From a virus, in IMG/VR virus record IMGVR_UViG_3300032093_000783, positions 1-24,969 of that record: a stretch of DNA of 24,969 nt; one strand, 5' to 3'. Shown here one piece after another: positions 1 through 7,581 of this stretch; position 1 is the stretch's first letter, and every line of letters begins with the position of its first letter. The translations under genes and the position numbers were made by a program. The notes below the pieces were generated by a model. The model was given only the letters and a program-made list of their open reading frames with translations. It had not been told where the DNA came from and made no database searches.

Positions 1-473
1 TTAACAAGGAATTCTTACTACATAGTTTTAATCCACCATCGCCTTATAAACAAATTGACCTATTGCGTGTTGTTCGTAGCAACTTTAGGTTTCCTAGTAA
101 CAAGCTGGATTATGTAGCACAAAGACTCAATCTCGGTAAAAAGCACGAACACGAAGGGCATGAGCTTTGGGTTAAATGTATGAACGGAGATAAAGATGCG
201 TGGAAGCGGATGGAGCAATATAATATACAAGATGTCGTTTTACTTGAGTCGTTGTATAACGCTTTGCGTCCTTGGATTAAGTCTCATCCTAATCATAATC
301 TCTTTGCTGACGATCATGTTTGCCCTAATTGTGCTTCGACTCGCTTGCAGAAACGAGGCACTGCGATCTCTAGTACCGGAACCTATCAACGCTATCAGTG
401 CGCTTCTTGTGGAACTTGGTCGCAGTCTACAAAATCAGTCAAATCGTCAGTGGAGATAAAGCAATGCAATTAA
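1..473 (+). CDS. 3'-5' exonuclease-like (RNase H fold) protein with zinc ribbon, 5' end cut by window
   Basis: The reading frame is open to the left edge (first full codon at position 3), so only the C-terminal 156 residues are seen. Motifs fit the predicted 3'-5' exonuclease (DnaQ/YprB-like, RNase H fold) family of phages: an aspartate in QIDLLR (about residue 19 of the visible part), the helix FPSNKLDYVAQRLNLGKK, and YNIQDVVLLESLY (73-85) resembling the YxxxD ExoIII motif with Y73 and D77. The C-terminus carries a likely zinc ribbon, C107-x2-C110 and C133-x2-C136. The expected role is DNA or RNA 3'-end processing in replication or recombination. It overlaps the next gene by 10 bp, so the two are probably translationally coupled. 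A TTG at 63 could be miscalled as a start, but the family motifs continue upstream of it. The N-terminal catalytic DxE motif lies outside the window, so activity cannot be judged. Confidence 0.75.
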   Translation, partial: NKEFLLHSFNPPSPYKQIDLLRVVRSNFRFPSNKLDYVAQRLNLGKKHEHEGHELWVKCMNGDKDAWKRMEQYNIQDVVLLESLYNALRPWIKSHPNHNLFADDHVCPNCASTRLQKRGTAISSTGTYQRYQCASCGTWSQSTKSVKSSVEIKQCN

Positions 474-730
474 AAGACTATATAGACCGCATAAACGAGT
501 CTGTAAGCCCCGATCGTAAGCAGGTTGGGGGAGACCATTACCAAGTCGCTGAAATCCAGCCTTGGGACGTTATGATGGCTTACGGGCTAGATCCTTGGAG
601 TGCTAATGTTGTTAAGTACTTACTTCGCTTTCCGTACAAGAACGGTATACAAGACCTTGAAAAGGCTAAGCATTATATAGAATTTCTCATTGCGAACTAC
701 GAAACTATTGACAAAAAGTATTATTCATGA
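464..730 (+). CDS. DUF3310 family protein
   Basis: An 88-aa protein with hallmarks of the DUF3310 family: VGGDHY (21-26), IQPWDVMMAYGL (31-42) and KYLLRFPYKNGIQDLEKAKHY (51-71). In phage T7 a related domain occurs in gp1.7, a nucleotide-kinase-type protein, so a role in nucleotide metabolism is plausible, but the domain's own activity is not evident from sequence. The start chosen is ATG 464, preceded by GGAG at 452-455. A longer frame back to GTG 398 exists but would lie inside the exonuclease gene and adds nothing family-like. It overlaps the exonuclease stop by 10 bp, and its own TGA overlaps the next ATG as ATGA. The position between exonuclease and RNR genes fits an early/middle metabolic operon. 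Confidence 0.85.
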   Translation: MQLKDYIDRINESVSPDRKQVGGDHYQVAEIQPWDVMMAYGLDPWSANVVKYLLRFPYKNGIQDLEKAKHYIEFLIANYETIDKKYYS

Positions 731-1743
731 TACAGTTAAACAAAAATCGACTTATTAACTTCTTTGCGATTACCAATCAAGAGGAAGCCAATCCAGCTTA
801 TCAGAAAGGGATGGAACTGATCAAGCAGGGCGATTGGGAATACGGTTTTTATCTCCACGAATTACGCTCATTGCCACACCTTCAGTTTACTCAGGGTGTA
901 AAGTCTCATTTCGACAGAACTCCTGTATGGATTCCCGGAATGGACTGCCGAGGAATGAACGCAATTGTGTGGTGCGAAGCTGGCTGGGGCGACATGATTC
1001 AATTTAGTCGCTTTATTCCGCTTCTCAAACAGGCAGGTATTCGGACAGTAAAGTTAGCATTTCCACCAGAAATCTTTCGTTTTGTCAATCGATTACCAGA
1101 TCACGATGGTGCATACGCAATGGGAGAATCATTTCCTAACGCAGTACGCATCAAAGTAATGTCCCTGCCTTACTTCTTGATGGAACACGGAGTTTTGCCG
1201 ACCAAGGCTGTAGACAAAATCTACGGCAGTGGAGGGATTTTCTCCAATCCTGAGATAGTAAAACCACAAAGAGATAAACCCTTAATTGGATACTGCTATA
1301 CTACAACTAACAAAAGTTGGAATATGGCAGCAAAGCAGATGCCAAAAGAAATCATGGACAAGTTCATAAAACAACATCCTGAGTTCGATTGGGTTTCGTT
1401 ACAACAAGACGAAGGATATTTGACCTCAAAGCGTTGGGTCGATACTGCTGATATAATTCAATCGTTGGACGGGGTAATCTCTGTCGACTCTGCTATCGCA
1501 CACTGCGCTGGTTCCGTCGGCACTCCGGTAGCAAACTTAATTGGTCAAGAAAAACTATCTTGCTGGAGATGGTATCCTAAAGGTGAAAAGACCTACTGGT
1601 ACGATAGTATGAAGACTGTTTGGTTTGATACATGGGAAGAAGGACTTGAAAAAGCATTGCAGCATTTTGAACAACCAAAGAAGGTAAAGAAAGATGGCAC
1701 TAACAATACACGATCTAAAAGACAGACTAAAGCAAATAAATGA
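727..1743 (+). CDS. Glycosyltransferase, GT9/heptosyltransferase-like (TPR-linked type)
   Basis: A 338-aa protein. The N-terminal part (about 20-80) resembles the end of a TPR unit plus linker seen in TPR-glycosyltransferase fusions: NPAYQKGMELIKQGDWEYGF, then TPVWIPGMDCRGMNAIVWCEAG. It continues as AGWGDMIQFSRFIPLL (85-100), the typical G-x-GD-x-IQF-x-RF-x-PLL motif. The C-terminal nucleotide-sugar lobe shows WVDTADIIQSLDGVISVDSA (237-256), then AHCAGSVGTPVANLIG (258-273) and WRWYP (280-284), matching the heptosyltransferase-like (GT9/GT-B fold) signature D-x-AHLAG-x-G-P. It probably transfers a sugar from a nucleotide-sugar. The acceptor is unknown: modified phage DNA bases, host LPS or a virion protein are all possible. 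The start ATG overlaps the upstream stop (ATGA). The lysine-rich tail after ALQHFEQP overlaps the following small gene by 50 bp. Confidence 0.78.
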   Translation: MIQLNKNRLINFFAITNQEEANPAYQKGMELIKQGDWEYGFYLHELRSLPHLQFTQGVKSHFDRTPVWIPGMDCRGMNAIVWCEAGWGDMIQFSRFIPLLKQAGIRTVKLAFPPEIFRFVNRLPDHDGAYAMGESFPNAVRIKVMSLPYFLMEHGVLPTKAVDKIYGSGGIFSNPEIVKPQRDKPLIGYCYTTTNKSWNMAAKQMPKEIMDKFIKQHPEFDWVSLQQDEGYLTSKRWVDTADIIQSLDGVISVDSAIAHCAGSVGTPVANLIGQEKLSCWRWYPKGEKTYWYDSMKTVWFDTWEEGLEKALQHFEQPKKVKKDGTNNTRSKRQTKANK

Positions 1744-1849
1744 GATTGACTTATTAGAGCTTCTTGAAATATCATCTGAGGATCTCGTTGAGAGATTTGT
1801 AGATTTAATTGAAGATAATTTTGATAAACTAGAGAAAGAAGTAGAATGA
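1694..1849 (+). CDS. Small acidic phage protein, 51 aa, function unknown
   Basis: Hand translation gives a 51-residue protein beginning MALTIHDLKDRLKQINEIDL and ending DKLEKEVE, rich in Leu, Glu and Asp and predicted largely helical. The start ATG 1694 lies within the 3' end of the glycosyltransferase gene, behind a purine-rich AAGGTAAAGAAAG stretch. The TGA (1847-1849) overlaps the RNR start codon as ATGA, the same coupling seen elsewhere in this operon, which supports it being a real gene. Similar small acidic helical proteins recur in environmental podovirus genomes, but I know of no function. No domain, signal peptide or membrane segment is visible. Confidence 0.7.
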   Translation: MALTIHDLKDRLKQINEIDLLELLEISSEDLVERFVDLIEDNFDKLEKEVE

Positions 1850-3750
1850 CATATAACACACCTTTCAGCACTGTAGGCTACATTACATATAAAAGAACAT
1901 ACGCAAGGAGATTAGAAGAAGGCAATCCGAAGTCTAAAACAGAAGAATTTACCGATACAGTTGAAAGGGTTATTAAAGCCGCTAACGATCAGTTAGGCTG
2001 TAACTTTGACGCTGACGAGCAAGAGCGTCTACGGAAGTATTTAATGGAATTGAAAGGCACTGTTGCTGGACGATTCCTGTGGCAAATGGGGACAGACACA
2101 GTTGGTCGCTTAGGGCTGGCTAGTTTGCAGAACTGTGCATTCACCGTTATTGATCAACCTGTCCGTCCTTTCACATGGGCGATGGACTTGCTGATGCTTG
2201 GCTCTGGCGTTGGCTATAACATTCAGAGGCAACATGTTGATAAACTTCCTTCGGTCAATGCTGATTTTAGCGCTCCTACTCGTGTTACTACCGCTGATGC
2301 TGATTTTATTGTGCCTGACTCCCGTGAAGGGTGGGTCAAACTTCTCGGCAAGACGCTCAAAGCGGCGTTTCTAGCGGATACGAATCCTACCTTTACCTAT
2401 AGCACCATCCTAGTGCGTGGTCGTGGTGCGGCTATTAAAGGCTTTGGTGGCACTGCTTCTGGTCCTGAAGACTTATGTGATGGCATTGCTAAGATTAGTA
2501 ACATCCTTGAGAAGCGTAAAGGTAAGAAACTACGCCCTATCGATTGCTTAGACATCATGAACATTATCGGTTCTATTGTCGTTGCTGGCAATGTACGCCG
2601 TTCTGCTCAGATTGCTATCGGTGATCCTGACGATGTAGAGTACTTGCTTGCTAAGCGTTGGGACATGGGGAACATTCCATCATGGAGAGCAATGTCGAAT
2701 AACAGCGTTGTATGTAACGATATTAAAGACCTTCATGAGTACTTCTGGGATGGCTATGAGGGCAAAGGAGAGCCTTACGGACTTATCAATCTGAAACTCT
2801 CTCGTAAGATTGGTCGCTTAGGCGAGACCGATTATCCTGATCCAGATGTCATGGGATACAACCCTTGTGCAGAGCAATCCTTAGCTGCTTATGAGACTTG
2901 CTGTTTAGCAGAAGTATATCTGCCTAACATCGAGAGCAAAGAACAGTTATTAGATGTTTGCCAATTACTGTACCGCATCAACAAGCATAGCCTTGCACTG
3001 CCTTGTCATCTCAAAGAGACAGAAGACATTGTTCACAAGAATATGCGGATGGGTATTGGTGTAACAGGTGTATTACAGGCAACAGAAGAGCAACGTAGCT
3101 GGTTAAATGAGACTTATCGCCGTCTGCGTGAGTTTGACTTTAAGTACAGCCATGCACATAACTTCCCTGAGTCGGTAAAGCTCACCACTGTGAAACCAAG
3201 TGGGACTTTGTCGTTGCTTCCGGGAGTTACTTCAGGATGTCATCCAGCATATTCACAATACATGATTCGTCGTATTCGTATTGCTGCAGATCATCCTTTG
3301 GTGCAAGTATGTCGTGAACATGGCTATCCTGTCGAATATCAGCGTCATTTTGATGGTTCTGAGGATCACAGCACGATGGTTGTATCATTCCCATTCTGCT
3401 ATCCTGAGGGTACTAAGATTGCTGCTGAGATGACCGCTATCGATCAGTTGGAAGTAGTTAAGTGGTTACAGGCTAACTGGTCAGACAATAGCGTATCCTG
3501 CACTGTGTACTATCGTAAGGAAGAATTGCCTGAGATTCAGAAGTATTTAGCAAAGAACTACAAGAACAATCACAAGTCTTTGTCATTCTTGCTACACAAT
3601 GAACACGGCTTTCACCAAGCACCTTTGGAGGAGATTACTAAAGAAGCGTATGATGCTTTGGTAGCTTCGACACAACTGATTACTCATGTTGATGAAGCGT
3701 TGTTTGATGGTGGCGACGAGTGTTCCAGCGGAGCTTGTCCAGTCAAATGA
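1846..3750 (+). CDS. nrdJ: Adenosylcobalamin-dependent (class II) ribonucleoside-triphosphate reductase
   Basis: A 634-aa enzyme that reduces ribonucleotides to deoxyribonucleotides using a B12-derived radical. It looks like the monomeric RTPR type of Lactobacillus leichmannii. Residues visible: the first redox-active cysteine in LQNCAFT (C97); the NVRRSAQIAIGD block (249-260); N339-P-C341-A-E343, carrying the thiyl-radical cysteine with its Asn and Glu partners; the second redox cysteine in ETCCLAEVYLP (C352 or C353); VKPSGTLSLLPGVTSG; and the C-terminal shuttle pair C626-x4-C631 (CSSGACPVK). All catalytic cysteines are present, so the enzyme should be active. It is about 100 residues shorter than RTPR (739 aa), so part of the allosteric insertion or peripheral elements is probably reduced. 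The host must supply or salvage cobalamin. The start ATG overlaps the upstream stop, and the stop overlaps the start of a 44-aa gene. Confidence 0.95.
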   Translation: MTYNTPFSTVGYITYKRTYARRLEEGNPKSKTEEFTDTVERVIKAANDQLGCNFDADEQERLRKYLMELKGTVAGRFLWQMGTDTVGRLGLASLQNCAFTVIDQPVRPFTWAMDLLMLGSGVGYNIQRQHVDKLPSVNADFSAPTRVTTADADFIVPDSREGWVKLLGKTLKAAFLADTNPTFTYSTILVRGRGAAIKGFGGTASGPEDLCDGIAKISNILEKRKGKKLRPIDCLDIMNIIGSIVVAGNVRRSAQIAIGDPDDVEYLLAKRWDMGNIPSWRAMSNNSVVCNDIKDLHEYFWDGYEGKGEPYGLINLKLSRKIGRLGETDYPDPDVMGYNPCAEQSLAAYETCCLAEVYLPNIESKEQLLDVCQLLYRINKHSLALPCHLKETEDIVHKNMRMGIGVTGVLQATEEQRSWLNETYRRLREFDFKYSHAHNFPESVKLTTVKPSGTLSLLPGVTSGCHPAYSQYMIRRIRIAADHPLVQVCREHGYPVEYQRHFDGSEDHSTMVVSFPFCYPEGTKIAAEMTAIDQLEVVKWLQANWSDNSVSCTVYYRKEELPEIQKYLAKNYKNNHKSLSFLLHNEHGFHQAPLEEITKEAYDALVASTQLITHVDEALFDGGDECSSGACPVK

Positions 3751-3881
3751 TGATAAACTTATACTTTATTACTGGGTTCAGCGTAGGATTTGAGTATGTT
3801 CCTGACTTTGATGAAGAATCCCATCTCGCTATCGATTTGGGAATCATCAGAATCATGTTCAGTAGACCTCACGACGACTGA
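3747..3881 (+). CDS. Small phage protein, 44 aa, function unknown
   Basis: Hand translation gives a 44-residue protein starting MMINLYFITGFSVGFEYVPD and containing HLAIDLGIIRIMFSRP. The ATG (3747) overlaps the RNR stop TGA as ATGA, continuing the coupling pattern of the operon; a second ATG follows immediately at 3750. Small phage proteins with a pattern of FITGF-x-x-GFE followed by a hydrophobic IDLGIIRI stretch are familiar from nucleotide-metabolism regions of other phages, but no function is known to me. It is the last gene before the convergent terminator. The family resemblance is from memory and untested. Confidence 0.62.
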   Translation: MMINLYFITGFSVGFEYVPDFDEESHLAIDLGIIRIMFSRPHDD

Positions 3882-3926
3882 CGCTGCTGATTCACCTAGT
3901 ACCCAGAATTGCATAATTCGACTTTC

Positions 3927-3953
3927 ACCCCCGCTTCGGCGGGGTTCTTTTTT
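3927..3953 (+). terminator. Rho-independent terminator of the + strand operon
   Basis: A perfect 6-bp stem, CCCCGC (3929-3934) and GCGGGG (3939-3944), closes a TTCG tetraloop, the very stable C(UUCG)G type. TTCTTTTTT follows on the + strand. It lies 48 bases after the 44-aa gene and stops the rightward operon where it meets the leftward late operon. In the opposite direction there is no T-run after the hairpin, so it looks one-way. Confidence 0.92.
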
Positions 3954-3995
3954 GTTACAAAGTGTCAATAAATGTTGATAAATACCGACATTATA

Positions 3996-4430
3996 TTACA
4001 CGAAATTCCTAGTACCAGCTTTATCAATAATTAGGGCTTGTCTACGAGGCTTGTCAGAAGTAGCGTTAGGAACGCTTATATGCGTCCAAGAGCCGAATTC
4101 TTCGATGATTTGGTCAAAGGGTATGTCTGAAGCCAAACACGCCTCTACGACCTGTTTAGGGGTCATTCCGGGGACTCTTAAATCAGCAGCACAACCTAGC
4201 CTATGCTGGCTAGTGTCCTTGCTACCGACAGAGTCATTGACTGGTTTAGACCTAAAGCCTGAGTTAATCAGGATAGGCTTGCCTAAAAGGGTTCTAACTT
4301 GCTCAAGCAAGGCTGCCAATCGAGTCAGATTAGCAACCTCGGTAGCGTTAGGGGTATTATCTAAGTTCTTACGCTCTGCTACTTCAGAGTGAGTTAGTTC
4401 TTCTAAGGTGAAATTAGGGCTTAGGTTCAT
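3996..4430 (-). CDS. Endolysin, peptidase M15-like (L,D/D,D-carboxypeptidase fold)
   Basis: A 144-aa zinc peptidase of the M15A_3 type used by phages to cut peptidoglycan peptide cross-links at lysis. Visible features: an N-terminal LSPNFTLEELTHSEVAER block common in these enzymes, INSGFRSKPVNDSVGS (55-70), zinc ligands H76 and D83 in SQHRLGCAADL (H-x6-D), and H117 in WTHIS. All three metal ligands are present. The length is normal for a single-domain phage endolysin. There is no signal peptide, so release should need the adjacent holin. It is the last gene of the leftward late operon, and its start overlaps the holin gene end by 17 bp, consistent with a lysis cassette. Confidence 0.9.
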   Translation of the reverse strand: MNLSPNFTLEELTHSEVAERKNLDNTPNATEVANLTRLAALLEQVRTLLGKPILINSGFRSKPVNDSVGSKDTSQHRLGCAADLRVPGMTPKQVVEACLASDIPFDQIIEEFGSWTHISVPNATSDKPRRQALIIDKAGTRNFV

Positions 4431-4830
4431 CTTTTTTATCCTTCTTCATATCCATTATCTTCTCCAGCGTACGTCCGCCGAAATAGAAAGACATAATCAA
4501 CATTCCCCATTGACCTAGCAGTTCAACGTAGTTATTGTTTACTTCGATGTCCCATGCAGACATCGTAGCGAATGCTGAATAGACCATAAGAATAAACACT
4601 AACGTCATAGGTCGTATATTCTTAGACAACCAGCTATCACTAGCCATGTCTGCTTCGTGTCTCTTAGTGAGTTCTTGTGCCTCAATGTTATCAGCCTGTA
4701 ACTCAGCTAGTTTGCCTTCTTGTTGCATCTGCAGCAACTCTTTCTGAGCCTTTGCTTTAGCTTCAGGATCAGGAATGAATTTATCTAGGACTTTCATCCC
4801 AACATCGAATAGTGCCATTAATGGTAACAT
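4414..4830 (-). CDS. Holin, GTA/3TM holin family
   Basis: A 138-aa protein matching the 'holin of 3TMs' type (GTA_holin family). There is an amphipathic N-terminal helix, a charged helix at 21-60, then DSWLSKNIRPMTLVFILMVY (65-84), a first membrane helix at about 73-93, and a second at about 102-119 in LLGQWGMLIMSFYFGGRTLEKI. A lysine/aspartate-rich cytoplasmic tail ends it. The role is to permeabilise the inner membrane so that the adjacent endolysin reaches the wall. The chosen start (ATG 4830) shares one base with the upstream TAA and has a GGGGGT element about 9 nt upstream; an internal ATG at 4818 is possible. The overlap with the endolysin gene supports coupled expression. Confidence 0.85.
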   Translation of the reverse strand: MLPLMALFDVGMKVLDKFIPDPEAKAKAQKELLQMQQEGKLAELQADNIEAQELTKRHEADMASDSWLSKNIRPMTLVFILMVYSAFATMSAWDIEVNNNYVELLGQWGMLIMSFYFGGRTLEKIMDMKKDKKDEPKP

Positions 4831-5282
4831 TATTGTTTATACCCCCAAGTTAGATACCAAGCAATGACCGCAGCCACTGCATAGCACATGAACATTGCTC
4901 TACGAACCTTTGCCAAATCTTGTTTAAACTCTCTAGTAAGCTCATTGTCTTGTTTCTCTATCTTTTGTTTAATGGATTCGATTTCAGACCAGCGTTTAGC
5001 ACCATGCTTCTTAATGAAATCAGCCTTGACTTTAGCTTCTTCAATACGGATGGTTTCTTGGCGTTGCCATTCCATCATTGCTCTCTTGAAATACTGCTCT
5101 TTAAAGACCTGTGCTTCTCTTATATGTCTTTTACGCTCTAGGTCTTTCTGCTGTGCTACTGCTGCAGCGTCCTTCTGTACATCGGTAATACTCTTAGTGA
5201 TGGACTTACTAGCCTCTCGACTAGCATCCATACTACCTGTTACGGATTTTGCTCCTTCGATAAAACCAAATTGGTCAGACAT
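4830..5282 (-). CDS. Coiled-coil protein with C-terminal membrane anchor, unknown
   Basis: A 150-aa protein. Residues 20-125 are highly charged and alpha-helical, with long runs of Lys, Glu and Gln suggesting a coiled coil. A single hydrophobic segment follows at about 129-146 (AMFMCYAVAAVIAWYLTW), ending in the short tail GYKQ. There is no N-terminal signal peptide, so it looks like a tail-anchored membrane protein with a cytoplasmic coil. It sits directly upstream of the holin (1-bp overlap), so a lysis-timing or membrane role is possible, but the gene before it is an ejection-type virion protein and it could equally be virion-associated. It does not have the N-terminal anchor and periplasmic coil of a classical i-spanin. 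I do not recognise the family. Confidence 0.7.
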   Translation of the reverse strand: MSDQFGFIEGAKSVTGSMDASREASKSITKSITDVQKDAAAVAQQKDLERKRHIREAQVFKEQYFKRAMMEWQRQETIRIEEAKVKADFIKKHGAKRWSEIESIKQKIEKQDNELTREFKQDLAKVRRAMFMCYAVAAVIAWYLTWGYKQ

Positions 5283-5298
5283 GGAATCATATTCTTAA

Positions 5299-7581
5299 TT
5301 ATTGTTCTTCAGGCTGAGTTGCCATTTCAGTTGCTGCTCTAATTGTCATGAAACGATTAAACTCATCACGCATCTCAGGAGTCAGACGAGCCATGAACGC
5401 ACCTACAATTTGCTTAGATTTATTAGCAGGAACCCCTTCAATAAATGCAGCCAGTTTACGAGGATCAAGCATCATTTCAGCAGCAATACGATTAATATCT
5501 TCGTTAGCATCTTTCTTTAAAGCCTTTAATACCACATTGGTAATTAACGCTGCACGATTTAACAAGTTAGGTAATTCTGCACCGCTTTCTAGTGTTTCAA
5601 CATTAGACTTTGCTGCAAGGGCTTGTGCTTTAGCATCACGTTGTACATCAGCAAGTACACGATTAACAGAAGCGACTTGATCTTTAGTTAAAACTTGTTC
5701 TAGCTTCTGGAAACGAGCTTGACCAGTAGAGGTCTTAATGGTTTGAGCTGCATTCTGAACAGCGTTAGCGAATACACCGGCTCTTTCTTTGTCTCCAAGC
5801 GAAGTACGCAATTTAGCTTCTAATGCTTGACCAATCTCCATTTGGTTAATCTTTTCAGATGCTTGTTCATATGTCTTCAAGTAACGAGTCCAGCTACCGG
5901 GATCTTCTTTAGTAGCACCGATTGACTTATTAATAGAATTGTCAATATAACTCTTTAGATTAGTACTATATCGGCTTAGCAATTTCTCATCAAAAGTACC
6001 GGTTTCACCTGCATTCTTACGCAAGATATTACCTAGATTCTTACGGATGCCGTACAAATCAGCAGAATTGATTATTCCATCTTGATTACTGAAACGCTGT
6101 ATTTCATCACGGATTTCGCTCAAAGAACGACGAATTAAATCAGAAGTTCTTGCTTCACCGGGACGGGTCAATAGTGTATCAATCTGATTAGTAATTTCTG
6201 TTGTTCGTAAAGGAAAGAATCCATTATCAGATAAACTCTGTAATTGAAAGTTCTTAAAATCTAGCTCAGCTTGACGTTGCTGTGCTGTATTACGAGCTGT
6301 TTGTGCGCCTTCTAAGTTACCAACGACACGCTGGTAGTTCTGACTAAACGATGGCGATACACGAGGAAAACCCGGAACAGGAAAGAATTGACGAGATAAG
6401 GCTTGTTGTTGAGCGCCTTCGGTCTCTAGCATTCCTGCAACACGAAGAGCCTGTCCTTTACTTTGATACTTACCAGCAATTTCTTGTTCTAGTCTTGCGC
6501 CAATGTCTCCAGCTAAATTAGCTTGTGACAATGCTTGTTCCCGTAATGGAGTCGTTATAGCCTCACGCTGTGCTTTAGCGGCAGCTAAGGATGCATCATC
6601 ACCGCCAATAGCACGAATTTCTGCTAAACGAGCAGCTTCTTGTTCAGCTTCTCTGCCAGCAAACTGAGCCGAAATACCACGCTGAGGCACACGCTCAAGA
6701 CCACGCTGATATGCCGCTAAAGCTGTTGCTTCAGGAATGTCAGCTACTGCTTGAGCTGCGGTAGGACGAGAACCAGCAACAATTTCTTCTGCTCCTCGTA
6801 AAGAAGCCACAATCTCAGCTTGTTTATCTTTTGTAAGCCCTTTAAGATAGTCACGAAGAACTTCAATACGTCCTGACTCTGTTAATGGCTTTCCTAAATC
6901 TTTTAATACTTTACCGACTTTACCAGCAGTTTCAACCCCGCCTGAAATAAGACCACCAAAGAATGCTCCAGCGCCTAGTTGTTTAAACTTTTCTTCAAGA
7001 TAATTATCGGTATCAACTACTGGCTGGACACCACCAAATAATGTACCAACAGCAGCGCCTTCAGCAATTCTACCAGCAGCCGTTGGAGCCGATGGAACAG
7101 GAGCAAGACGGTTAACCGGACTAAGCAGCGCACCTCCTAATTGAACAAAGTCAAATCCCTCACTTCCTTGTCTTGCTCGTCCTTCTTGAGTAGCTTTTTC
7201 GTATTCTTTAACGACTTCTCTAGCACCGGTTTTAACTTTCTCGCCAAACACTCCAGTTTCGGCTAAAAGCTGATTGATACCCAATAATGGATCAACAATA
7301 GCTCCTTTAGCAAATCGTGCAATAGGAGACCCGGGACCGACCATCTGATCAATACGACGAGCTGTTTCTGTTGGTGTGTTTCCGCTAAAGCCAACATCTT
7401 CAGGCGAAGACGGAGCCATTTGTTCTGCAGTATATTCTACAGGAGCGGCTGGCTGTCTTGTAGCTTGTTGTGGGCTTGCTTGTAATTGTCGAGCAATCTG
7501 AGCTAATCGTCTTGCGTCTTCTACATTACCAGCAGCATCAGCATTACGCAATGCTGTCATTACTTGTTCATAAGTAGCCAT
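5299..7581 (-). CDS. Large internal virion / DNA-ejection-type protein
   Basis: A 760-aa Ala/Gln/Glu-rich protein. The N-terminus, YEQVMTALRNADAAGNVEDA followed by RRLAQIARQL, is a short helical motif found at the start of several environmental phage internal virion proteins. Residues about 85-215 contain Gly/Ala-rich hydrophobic stretches (FAKGAIVDPLLGINQLL, AAVGTLFGGVQPVV, LGAGAFFGGLISGGV) that could insert in membranes. The rest is long helical sequence rich in Arg and Gln. Size, composition and position as the last large virion gene before lysis fit an ejection protein carried in the head or core that helps form the DNA conduit across the envelope. No lysozyme or transglycosylase motif is evident. 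The start ATG 7581 overlaps the upstream stop by one base. Confidence 0.65.
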   Translation of the reverse strand: MATYEQVMTALRNADAAGNVEDARRLAQIARQLQASPQQATRQPAAPVEYTAEQMAPSSPEDVGFSGNTPTETARRIDQMVGPGSPIARFAKGAIVDPLLGINQLLAETGVFGEKVKTGAREVVKEYEKATQEGRARQGSEGFDFVQLGGALLSPVNRLAPVPSAPTAAGRIAEGAAVGTLFGGVQPVVDTDNYLEEKFKQLGAGAFFGGLISGGVETAGKVGKVLKDLGKPLTESGRIEVLRDYLKGLTKDKQAEIVASLRGAEEIVAGSRPTAAQAVADIPEATALAAYQRGLERVPQRGISAQFAGREAEQEAARLAEIRAIGGDDASLAAAKAQREAITTPLREQALSQANLAGDIGARLEQEIAGKYQSKGQALRVAGMLETEGAQQQALSRQFFPVPGFPRVSPSFSQNYQRVVGNLEGAQTARNTAQQRQAELDFKNFQLQSLSDNGFFPLRTTEITNQIDTLLTRPGEARTSDLIRRSLSEIRDEIQRFSNQDGIINSADLYGIRKNLGNILRKNAGETGTFDEKLLSRYSTNLKSYIDNSINKSIGATKEDPGSWTRYLKTYEQASEKINQMEIGQALEAKLRTSLGDKERAGVFANAVQNAAQTIKTSTGQARFQKLEQVLTKDQVASVNRVLADVQRDAKAQALAAKSNVETLESGAELPNLLNRAALITNVVLKALKKDANEDINRIAAEMMLDPRKLAAFIEGVPANKSKQIVGAFMARLTPEMRDEFNRFMTIRAATEMATQPEEQ

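Noticed and set aside
700-740. TTGACA near 709 as a + strand promoter before the glycosyltransferase
   Set aside because: It lies inside DUF3310 coding sequence, and the best -10 at 17 nt (TACAGT) is poor; overlapping genes argue for one operon.
3960-3995. Terminator for the leftward operon after the endolysin
   Set aside because: No hairpin with a T-run is oriented for the - strand here; the UUCG hairpin at 3929-3944 lacks a T-run in that direction.
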